Translations under genes and position numbers: made by a program
Shown here: piece by piece, positions 6,279 to 12,159 of the stretch
How the letters are laid out: each line of letters begins with the position of its first letter
Position numbering within the stretch: position 1 is the first letter of the stretch
The notes under the pieces: generated by a model
The model's database searches: none
The model's input: the letters and a program-made list of their open reading frames with translations, nothing else
What the model was told of the DNA's origin: nothing
Assembly: GCA_905214245.1 (NCBI GenBank)
Contig: CAJMLO010000033.1
Span: 1-13,469 of the forward strand
Origin: an uncultured bacterium
GTDB lineage: Bacteria > Bacillota > Clostridia > TANB77 > CAG-508
Direction of reading: 5' to 3'
DNA length: 13,469 nucleotides

Positions 6279-6848
6279 CACTAAACATTTCTCCTTGATG
6301 ATTTATTCTTTCTTCTATTTCTTCATATGTTATATGTTTTAATTTAAAATCATAATCGTTTTTATAATGCTTATATAATTTCAGAAATTTTGATAAAGTC
6401 ATTCTCCCCACTTCTTTTTCACTAAAACCTAATAAGCAATGTCCAATAAATAATATCCACGAGAAATCAATAATAAATTCTTCATCCTCGTGGATTACAC
6501 GTTTTTTTCTTCTTCGTTATTCTTTGTTGATTCAATTACTGTTTCTTGAACTTTGTCTGTTAATCTCTTCATTCCTAATTCTGTTATAAGTCTTCCAACT
6601 TGTTTTGCTGTTAAAAATTCTCTTTTTGTTTCTAAGTTTTCATTTTCAATGTCTATTCCTTCGTTAATCATTTCAGTTATTCCAAATTTTAATGCTCCAA
6701 TGTTTGGTTCTTGTTTTTTACTGTCTGTCATATCTCCCCATTTTTCATATGAACCATATTTATCTTGTATTTTTTCAATTACATTCATTGTAAATGCCAA
6801 CGGATACTCTGTATCTCCACATTTAAAATGTTTTATAGTATTTGTCAT
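6271..6848 (-). CDS. Tail assembly chaperone, -1 frameshift fusion (G-GT type)
   Basis: If ribosomes slip -1 on A AAA AAC (6507-6501), the first 116 residues of the zero-frame chaperone are joined to 76 more, starting RVIHEDEEFIIDFSWILFIG and ending GEMFSDE at TAA 6273-6271, for 192 residues in all. The second frame is closed by a TAA at 6519-6517, ahead of the heptamer. It has no start with a ribosome binding site until an internal ATG, so it is best read as an extension. This matches lambda G/GT and the equivalents in most siphophages, where the short form binds tape measure and the long form recruits tube protein. The extension is hydrophobic and helical (FSWILFIGHCLLGFSEKEV) as in other T domains. 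Its end overlaps the zinc-ribbon gene. Confidence 0.88.
6455..6507 (-). promoter_or_regulatory. Programmed -1 frameshift signal (slippery site and stem-loop)
   Basis: In the zero frame GAA AAA AAC GTG TAA, the heptamer A AAA AAC occupies 6507-6501. Five bases (GTGTA) separate it from a perfect 9-bp stem, ATCCACGAG (6495-6487) with CTCGTGGAT (6463-6455), extendable by a G-U and an A-U pair, and a loop of 23 nt before extension. The heptamer class, spacer length and GC-containing stem (unusual in this AT-rich DNA) are those of classic bacterial and phage -1 frameshift sites. Confidence 0.9.
6495..6848 (-). CDS. Tail assembly chaperone, short zero-frame product
   Basis: A 117-residue protein starts at ATG 6848 with AGGAGG seven bases upstream and ends at TAA 6497-6495. 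It is rich in charged helices (MNVIEKIQDKYGSYEKWGDM; TAKQVGRLITELGMKRL) and ends in an acidic tail NNEEEKNV. Placement between the tube protein and the tape measure, size, and the frameshift signal at its 3' end identify it as the G-like chaperone that coats the tape measure before tube polymerisation. It is absent from mature virions in characterised phages. It is the first gene after a terminator-like hairpin, so its level is probably lower than that of the tube protein. Confidence 0.9.
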   Translation of the reverse strand: MTNTIKHFKCGDTEYPLAFTMNVIEKIQDKYGSYEKWGDMTDSKKQEPNIGALKFGITEMINEGIDIENENLETKREFLTAKQVGRLITELGMKRLTDKVQETVIESTKNNEEEKNV

Positions 6849-6868
6849 TTTTTACCTCCTAAAAAATT

Positions 6869-6897
6869 AAAAGTAGACTAAAAAATAGTCTACTTTT
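6869..6897. terminator. Bidirectional terminator-like hairpin after the tail tube gene
   Basis: A 12-bp perfect inverted repeat (plus strand AAAAGTAGACTA, 5-base A loop, TAGTCTACTTTT) lies eight bases beyond the tube protein stop. On the plus strand it is followed directly by a T run to 6900. On the minus strand the 3' arm ends TTTT and, after AA, TTTTTT follows. It can act as a Rho-independent terminator or attenuator in the coding direction, lowering expression of the chaperone and tape measure relative to the tube. Confidence 0.75.
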
Positions 6898-6904
6898 TTT
6901 AAAA

Positions 6905-7489
6905 TTATTTTGATGGTGTTAGTAATTCATCTAGATATGCTTGAGCTTCTGGTAATGTTGCAAATGTTTTCATTTTTCTCCAAGTTCCAACTTTCATACC
7001 ATTAATTTCTTCTTCTAATTCTTTCAAATCTGCTTCAATGGATACTGTATTGTATTCTATTGATTCCCCTTTTGTTTTTCTATCTGCAGTTACTTTTGTT
7101 ATTTGAATACGTGGTAAAAATTCCACTTTATAACTTTTTACCCCTTTGTATACTTTAGTAACAATATGACCATAACCAATTTCTGGTGCTATATCTTCTG
7201 AATTGTCTATAACTTCTTTTTCAGTAATTGTACATCCTTTTATATCTGCATACACTTCATCAGTAACATCATCAACTGTTATATTTACAGTTCCGCCTTT
7301 AAATGATGTGTCACTTTCTGCTTCTATATCATCTGCATAAAGTTTTGTGCTATTTTTTTCTGGATTCGGTTTTGCATCAATTAATCTTCCCAAAATTGGT
7401 ACTATTGATTCTTTTTCTAATGCTGCATATTTCTTTGTAGCATAATCTATTTTATTATATTTTGCTGTTCTTAGCCCTATACTAGCCAT
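6905..7489 (-). CDS. Major tail tube protein (phi13-like)
   Basis: The 194-residue protein starts at ATG 7489, overlapping the tail terminator stop by eight bases, with AAAGGTAGG as ribosome binding site. It has the beta-rich pattern of phi13/TP901-family major tail proteins: MASIGLRTAKYNKIDYATKKY at the start, then ADDIEAESDTSFKGGTVNI, a polar loop, and the strand FLPRIQITKVTADRKTKGES. It ends with a helix-containing segment TFATLPEAQAYLDELL. Hundreds of copies stack as hexamers to form the tail tube. Length is normal for the family and I see no added Ig-like C-terminal domain. The terminator-like hairpin just downstream fits a gene needed in much larger amounts than those that follow. Confidence 0.9.
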   Translation of the reverse strand: MASIGLRTAKYNKIDYATKKYAALEKESIVPILGRLIDAKPNPEKNSTKLYADDIEAESDTSFKGGTVNITVDDVTDEVYADIKGCTITEKEVIDNSEDIAPEIGYGHIVTKVYKGVKSYKVEFLPRIQITKVTADRKTKGESIEYNTVSIEADLKELEEEINGMKVGTWRKMKTFATLPEAQAYLDELLTPSK

Positions 7490-7811
7490 TTATATACCTA
7501 CCTTTCTTAAAAGAACATGTTCTATGATATAAGCCTGTTTCTTCTTCAAAAAACTCTTGACTATCTCCATCCCATGTCCAGTCATTTTCTTTCATTTTAT
7601 TTTTTATTGAACTCATTATTTTTAAATAATTGCTATCACTATAAATATCTACATCAACAATAACTTCACTATCAGTTATTTCATCATCACTTGAAGAAAG
7701 TGGTTCTTCATCTATTATTGTCCATACAACATAAGTCTTTTTGTTTCCTTTATACTTTAGATGTGCAACTGGAATATCTAAATTTAAAATCTTTTTTATT
7801 TCACTTTCCAT
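7482..7811 (-). CDS. Tail terminator/completion protein
   Basis: The 109-residue protein begins at ATG 7811, two bases after the preceding stop, and overlaps the tube gene. It starts with a helix (ESEIKKILNLDIPVAHLKY) followed by alternating strands (KTYVVWTIIDEEPL, EVIVDVDIYS), a helix (NYLKIMSSIKNKMKEN), and a final Tyr/His strand (ETGLYHRTCSFKKGRY). This alpha/beta order is that of tail terminator proteins (gpU-like, DUF3168-like), which cap the finished tail tube and attach it to the head. Position between the gp10-like gene and the tube gene is the standard place. No catalytic motif is expected or seen. Confidence 0.82.
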   Translation of the reverse strand: MESEIKKILNLDIPVAHLKYKGNKKTYVVWTIIDEEPLSSSDDEITDSEVIVDVDIYSDSNYLKIMSSIKNKMKENDWTWDGDSQEFFEEETGLYHRTCSFKKGRYING

Positions 7812-7813
7812 AA

Positions 7814-8227
7814 TTACTCCTTTGGTAAATATTTTTCTTGGACTTTTTTCATTTCTGACTCTATTTCTGCTTTTCTAAATGATTTACGCATAAATGGATG
7901 TTTCTTTACTGTTGATGTTCCGTGTTCAAAAATATTTCCAACAAGTGGTGCTGGTGTTGTTACTCCTCTTTTGTTCTTGAAATATCCATATAAGCCAACT
8001 TTAGTATTTATTCCTCCATCGCTTGGTGTCTTATATACTTTTGTTATTTTTAAGCACTTCATTATATTAGAATTTTTAAAAGAAGCAGGAACATTTTTAA
8101 GTACATTTTTATATACCTTTTCTGCTCCTGCTTTTGTCATTTCTCCTATCATTTTTTCACTATCTTGGTCTAATTCTTGAAACATCTTTATTAAATCATT
8201 TGGTAGTTCTTCTTTAAATCTTGCCAT
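7814..8227 (-). CDS. HK97 gp10-like head-tail joining protein
   Basis: I place the start at ATG 8227, which shares its A with the TAA of the adaptor gene (TAATG), giving 137 residues starting MARFKEELPN. The frame is open further up to ATG 8248, but that start has no ribosome binding site and lies inside the adaptor gene. The N-terminal half is helical (LIKMFQELDQDSEKMIGEM, then AGAEKVYKNVLKNVP). The end, APLVGNIFEHGTSTVKKHPFMRKSF, is the hallmark of the HK97 gp10 family (the His-Gly-Thr then His-Pro-Phe pattern). The family completes the neck and works with the adaptor and tail terminator before tail joining. Confidence 0.88.
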   Translation of the reverse strand: MARFKEELPNDLIKMFQELDQDSEKMIGEMTKAGAEKVYKNVLKNVPASFKNSNIMKCLKITKVYKTPSDGGINTKVGLYGYFKNKRGVTTPAPLVGNIFEHGTSTVKKHPFMRKSFRKAEIESEMKKVQEKYLPKE

Positions 8228-8571
8228 TATTTCGTCACTCTTTTGCATTGCATTTCAAGTTCAATATTTGCCTCATCTATATTATTCAGATATTCTACAG
8301 TGAAAATTTTATCTTTATATTTTACATATACATCTCTGCTTGAATTGTAATATGCATCTTCCACTTTTTTTGAATATCTAATAGTAAAATTGGTATAAGC
8401 TTTTTCAAAATCAGATCCATTTGCAATTAAAGTATAACCTTTTGTTGTTTTTACTTTTGAAAAAGGTTCAAGGATAACAATTCTATTCCTTGTAACAAAT
8501 CCATCATTATCCTCTATTTCTTTAATTTGATATATAGATATTTTTTTATTATAATCGCCTGCGTTTATCAT
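8227..8571 (-). CDS. Head-tail adaptor/head closure protein
   Basis: The 114-residue protein starts at ATG 8571, overlapping the connector stop by four bases (ATGA). Its opening, MINAGDYNKKISIYQIKEIED, matches the classic N-terminus of the SPP1 gp16-like head-tail joining family. In that family a first strand is followed by Asp-Gly-Phe (here NDGFVTRNR) and later a Tyr-rich strand (YVKYKDKIFTVEYLNNIDE). The end is ELEMQCKRVTK, in the manner of the family's final strand. The protein closes the capsid exit under the connector to retain DNA. Length and neighbours are as expected, with translational coupling on both sides. Confidence 0.88.
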   Translation of the reverse strand: MINAGDYNKKISIYQIKEIEDNDGFVTRNRIVILEPFSKVKTTKGYTLIANGSDFEKAYTNFTIRYSKKVEDAYYNSSRDVYVKYKDKIFTVEYLNNIDEANIELEMQCKRVTK

Positions 8572-8879
8572 AAGTTATTCCTCGTATGCATATCAAGAAT
8601 AGTTTTTACAGTATTATTTGTATTTTTACCATCAACATACATAACTCTATTGTCGTACATATCTTGGCATAATACATAAACAACAATGACAAAGTCAGAA
8701 TATGTATCAAGTGTTTCCGCTTCTTCATCTTCGGACTTTTGTGGTATTCCTGTATAATTTTCTATATAGTTTTTAGCAATATTTAAAAATAGTTCAATAT
8801 TTTTATTATCTTCTTCACTAACTTCTGATAATCTCAAATAATTAGTTATATCTTTTGCAGTAATTTCACTTACTTTCAT
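8568..8879 (-). CDS. Head-tail connector, gp6-like
   Basis: The 103-residue protein starts at ATG 8879 with AAGGAGGA eight bases upstream. It is nearly all helical: KVSEITAKDITNYLRLSEVS, then EDNKNIELFLNIAKNYIENYTGIP, then a long hydrophobic helix DFVIVVYVLCQDMYDNRVMY. It ends with a region (NNTVKTILDMHTRNNL) that in this family packs against neighbouring subunits. This is the pattern of HK97 gp6/SPP1 gp15-like connectors, which form a ring beneath the portal. It lies right after the capsid gene, as in most HK97-type Firmicutes phages. The acidic loop SEDEEAETLD is a small local feature without known role. Confidence 0.87.
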   Translation of the reverse strand: MKVSEITAKDITNYLRLSEVSEEDNKNIELFLNIAKNYIENYTGIPQKSEDEEAETLDTYSDFVIVVYVLCQDMYDNRVMYVDGKNTNNTVKTILDMHTRNNL

Positions 8880-8903
8880 TGTTTGTCCTCCTTTTTAGGA
8901 AGT

Positions 8904-10079
8904 CTATTTACTTGCTGTTGGGTCTGTTGTTCCAGATACAGCAACAGCAATTTTTTGTGTATTTTCAACTTTAGCATCTAATTCAGAATATCCAACAACT
9001 CCTATTGCATGTTGTGTAGCAAATTTTTCTAATAAGATTTGAATTTCTATTGACTCTGTTTCTTTAATAGCAAGACCTGAAAAATCTCCATAGAATATTA
9101 CTGGTTTTGATGCTGTTCCAAGTCTTTCAGCTTTTTCTGAACAATAAACAGGTTTTCCTAGTAATTCATAATCCCATTTTTCATTAAATGCTCTATTCAA
9201 AATATAGTTTCCATCACTGTCTTTTAATTTTCTTATTTTCTTTCTTGTATCTCTATTCATAATCCAATAAGCATTAACTTGAAATTCATCTGGAACACTT
9301 TCTTGAATATCAATTAATTCATCAGCAGTTACAGAAGATTTTGCACCTAATGTCACTTTCATATTTGTTGAATCATAAGATTTAACAATACCTAAAATTT
9401 TTCCATCAGTTCCATTTAACATTTCTCCTTCATAGAATAATTTAAATTTTTCAGCCATTTTGTTTACAACATAATCTGTTAAGTTTATATCTGTATTATT
9501 TATCATTGATTTAGATATTTTTGTTAATGCCCCAATTAAGAATCCTGTCAATTCAACTGTTGCAAATTTTCCTGAATGTGAAACTAACTCATCAAATTCA
9601 GTAGCATAAGCAACTGTTACATCATCTGTTGTATCATCATACTTTGGTACAGCTAATGTTCCTTTTGCATCATATTTGGTTGTACTTGCATAAAGTGGTG
9701 ATATTTCAATAACTTTATCAGTAACTTTTTGAGCAATTGTTTTTTGTATTATTACTCCATTATCACCTTTTGTTAGTTGTGTTTCTGAGTTTTGTGGTAC
9801 ACCATTTACATAGTTTCTTATAAATGTTGCAAATGCTTTAACGTCTTTTTCTTCTTGTGTTAATTCTTTTTCTCCCTCTACTTTTGTGCATTCCATTTTG
9901 TTAATTTTGTTACATCTTTCTAATGTTGCATCAATATTTTTAATTTCTTTTTCTACATCATCAAAGCTTTTGATTTCTTCATCATTCATAGCTCTGTTTT
10001 CAATTTTAGCTTTATTTAGAATTTCTTCCATTTTAGCTTGTAATTCATTTCTTTTTTCTTTCAATTCTTTTTCGTTCAT
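8904..10079 (-). CDS. Major capsid protein, HK97 fold
   Basis: I choose ATG 10079, which has GGAAGGTAAGAAA just upstream; a longer frame to 10124 lacks a ribosome binding site and runs into a hairpin. The protein is then 391 residues. The first ~95 residues are a charged coiled coil (ELKEKRNELQAKMEEILNKA), the delta or scaffold domain that the prohead protease normally removes. The HK97-fold core follows: PLYASTTKYDAKGTLAVPKY (spine start), then EFDELVSHSGKFATVELTGF, and the E-loop and P-domain elements with WIMNRDTRKKIRKLKDSDG. The phrase KPVYCSEKAERLGTASKPVI and its continuation into the GDFSG strand match clostridial phage capsids. The C-terminus is Thr/Ala rich (VSGTTDPTASK). The cleavage site itself cannot be set from sequence alone; it probably lies near residues 90-110. 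Confidence 0.95.
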   Translation of the reverse strand: MNEKELKEKRNELQAKMEEILNKAKIENRAMNDEEIKSFDDVEKEIKNIDATLERCNKINKMECTKVEGEKELTQEEKDVKAFATFIRNYVNGVPQNSETQLTKGDNGVIIQKTIAQKVTDKVIEISPLYASTTKYDAKGTLAVPKYDDTTDDVTVAYATEFDELVSHSGKFATVELTGFLIGALTKISKSMINNTDINLTDYVVNKMAEKFKLFYEGEMLNGTDGKILGIVKSYDSTNMKVTLGAKSSVTADELIDIQESVPDEFQVNAYWIMNRDTRKKIRKLKDSDGNYILNRAFNEKWDYELLGKPVYCSEKAERLGTASKPVIFYGDFSGLAIKETESIEIQILLEKFATQHAIGVVGYSELDAKVENTQKIAVAVSGTTDPTASK

Positions 10080-10114
10080 TTTCTTACCTTCCTTTTTTAA
10101 AATTTTTATAAAAT

Positions 10115-10143
10115 AAAAAAACAACTATCTTAATAGCTGTTTT
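10115..10143 (-). terminator. Terminator-like hairpin between protease and capsid genes
   Basis: On the minus strand, ACAGCTAT (10140-10133), loop TAAG, ATAGTTGT (10128-10121) pairs over eight positions with one G-U. It can be extended by A-U pairs, since AAA precedes the left arm and T residues follow the right arm. A run of T (10120-10115) follows immediately, the form of a Rho-independent terminator. It lies between the protease stop (10146) and the capsid start, where read-through must occur. It may be an attenuator or an mRNA processing or protection element. Confidence 0.65.
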
Positions 10144-10145
10144 CA

Positions 10146-10871
10146 TTATTTTTTTATATTAAATAATCTTTTTTCAAAATCAGAATAATCCAACTTTGGT
10201 TCTTCTGCTTTTTTAAGCATATTTTTTAATGATTTTGGCACATTTTTGTAATTTTTAAATAAATTAGATACACATGCAGCAACTTGCTTTTGTTCTTTTA
10301 TTAGATTAACATTAAAAGTATCATTCACTTCTTTTGCTCCTAGCCAACTTTCAGCATTTATAAGCTCTTTTATTTTGTCTTCGTCGACTTTTGCTTTTTT
10401 CATATAAAGTGGTATCATAGTACTATTTTCAATAGTATTTAAAACATCTATGCATTTTTGAAAATCTAATGCATTACCATAGCAGATATTTATTGGTTTA
10501 TGTATCATTACAACTGAATTTTCATAAATATTTACATCGTCACCCATCATCAAAATGAATGTACCTGCACTCGCACACAATCCATCTACATATGTATGAA
10601 TTTTAGTTCCAGCATCTTTTAATCTTTGTAACATACTGCATATTGTAGTTGCTACAAATACTTCTCCGCCTGGTGTATTCATAAATATGTTCAAGTCTGA
10701 TATATTTCCTAAATTATCGAGTTCTTCTTTGAAACTTTGTAATCCAATTAAATTATTATCTTTTTCGCCAGTCCACCAGTCAGTGTCGTCTGTAACTATT
10801 TCTCCATACAAGTAAAGGTCAGCACTTGCATTTGGTATTATGTTTTTAATTTCATAAAACTTATTCTTCAA
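10146..10871 (-). CDS. ClpP-like prohead protease (S14 family)
   Basis: The start I favour is TTG 10871, eight bases after GGAGG, overlapping the portal end by 11 bases and giving 241 residues; the frame is open to ATG 10931, but that lies inside the portal gene without a good site. The ClpP fold is clear: LYLYGEIV, NIFMNTPGGEVFVATTIC (oxyanion region), then GLCASAGTFILMM with the nucleophile Ser101, then VMIHKP with His124. The third position falls in INAESWLGAKE, where Glu174 stands in the usual phage variant of the triad. The enzyme matures the prohead by removing the capsid delta domain. The C-terminal ~45 residues are a basic, helical tail (CVSNLFKNYKNVPKSLKNML). Neighbours are portal and capsid as in HK97-type phages. 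Confidence 0.93.
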   Translation of the reverse strand: MKNKFYEIKNIIPNASADLYLYGEIVTDDTDWWTGEKDNNLIGLQSFKEELDNLGNISDLNIFMNTPGGEVFVATTICSMLQRLKDAGTKIHTYVDGLCASAGTFILMMGDDVNIYENSVVMIHKPINICYGNALDFQKCIDVLNTIENSTMIPLYMKKAKVDEDKIKELINAESWLGAKEVNDTFNVNLIKEQKQVAACVSNLFKNYKNVPKSLKNMLKKAEEPKLDYSDFEKRLFNIKK

Positions 10872-12147
10872 TTTGCTCACCTCCCTCCGCTTCTTCACCA
10901 TTTTGTTGTTTATTTTCCTTGTTGTTTTCATCTATCTGTTTGTCATCTTTATTTACTTCACCAATTTTAACTATTTTGTTAGTGTTTGGTGTATAAATTT
11001 GTTTTGTTTTTGGGTCAAATAATACACTTCCTAAGCTTAAATTTACTAAATCTAAACCTTCAAGTGCGTCATCGCCTTCTAAATATCGAACTTCATTTAT
11101 TGTTTTAAATCCAGATTCTATTGCAGTTTTATATGCCTCATATCTTTCTTTTATAGTACATCTGATTAATTCTGTATAGTCTGGTGCAAAATAATAAGAC
11201 TTCTTTTCTTTTTCAAGTAAGAAGTCTCGATTTAAGGCAGTACAAAATGCTGTTGCGATTGGCATAATTGCATTTTTTAAGAAATCCTCATTTGTTTTTC
11301 CTATGTGAAATATTTCTTTTACCTCTTCACTAAATGTTTTGTTCTTTTCATTCAATTGATTTTCAACAGATGTGTTTGATGCTTCCTGAAATTCCATTCC
11401 ATCATTTAAAATAACACAGCTAGATTTTCCTGCAAAATAATCATTCCACTGAGATTTTAATATTGACATTCCCTTTTCATCTAAATGTTTTTGTGCCTTT
11501 AGAAATCCCTTCTTATTTCCACCAGTTCTCATTAATTCTAAATCATATATTATTCTTTTATAAGCTGTTTCTAAACTTTTACTTATTTCTTTTGTGTATC
11601 CTGTTCCGTATGCTCCATTTTTTGTATTTCTTAACAATTTTATAAAATCATACGGTCTATAGCTTTTTCCATCAATTAATATGTAATAATTTTTATATAT
11701 TGCATCAGTATTTCTTTCAAATAAGACCTTCTTTTCTTCTACATAATTTAGTCCAACAAAATTATTACCTCTTTTGTTGATATATGCATATCCGCCTTTT
11801 CCTAAAAGGTAATCTTCTGCAATTGCTTTTTTGAATTGAAACCCATCCAAAGTATCTTTTGTGTCTAAATTTATAATATTTACTCTGTCATCTTCTACTT
11901 CTGATGTCTGTTTCTTTCCATCTTTTGTTGTTTTTTTGTATAGCTTAAATGGTATCATTGCAAATGAATCACAAATTAACCCCACTGCACTTGAAACTGC
12001 AGGTATCATTAATACTTTTTCTCTGTCAATTTCTTCTCCAGATATCAAAGCTTTTAGTATTACATCGTTTACCGAATTTTCATCAATAATTGTTTCTTTA
12101 TTTGCTTCATTTTTTATATTTCTTTTAAAAATATTTCTTATTTTCAC
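10861..12147 (-). CDS. Portal protein (HK97 family)
   Basis: The likely start is GTG 12147, eight bases after the strong site GGAGG (12160-12156) that overlaps the terminase stop; GTG 12156 is in frame but sits on that site. The product has 428 residues. It shows HK97-portal signs: the N-terminal clip (VMMIPAVSSAVGLICDSF-like phrase at 12019-11960), MIPFKLYKK, DGFQFKKAIAEDYLLGKGGY, the wing region YDFIKLLRNT, and SLETAYKRIIYDLELMRTGG. The C-terminal part includes IGKTNEDFLKNAIMPIATAF and the crown-like SGFKTINEVRYLEGDDAL. It closes in a low-complexity acidic/Gln tail (ENNKENKQQNGEEAEGGEQ). Twelve copies form the DNA-entry channel at one vertex and dock terminase. Typical family length is ~400-450, so it is complete. 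Confidence 0.94.
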   Translation of the reverse strand: MKIRNIFKRNIKNEANKETIIDENSVNDVILKALISGEEIDREKVLMIPAVSSAVGLICDSFAMIPFKLYKKTTKDGKKQTSEVEDDRVNIINLDTKDTLDGFQFKKAIAEDYLLGKGGYAYINKRGNNFVGLNYVEEKKVLFERNTDAIYKNYYILIDGKSYRPYDFIKLLRNTKNGAYGTGYTKEISKSLETAYKRIIYDLELMRTGGNKKGFLKAQKHLDEKGMSILKSQWNDYFAGKSSCVILNDGMEFQEASNTSVENQLNEKNKTFSEEVKEIFHIGKTNEDFLKNAIMPIATAFCTALNRDFLLEKEKKSYYFAPDYTELIRCTIKERYEAYKTAIESGFKTINEVRYLEGDDALEGLDLVNLSLGSVLFDPKTKQIYTPNTNKIVKIGEVNKDDKQIDENNKENKQQNGEEAEGGEQIEE

Positions 12148-12159
12148 TTTTCTCACCTC

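Noticed and set aside
8228..8248. Longer start for the gp10-like gene at ATG 8248
   Set aside because: It has no Shine-Dalgarno, and ATG 8227 is directly coupled to the preceding stop (TAATG). Not fully excluded, because the downstream start also has only a weak site.
10080..10124. Longer capsid start giving an N-terminal MFFYFIKILKK extension
   Set aside because: No ribosome binding site precedes it, while ATG 10079 has a good one; the extension overlaps the T tract of the hairpin.
10872..10931. Longer protease start at ATG 10931
   Set aside because: It lies inside the portal C-terminus, adds a basic stretch unlike ClpP-type proteases, and TTG 10871 has the well-spaced GGAGG.
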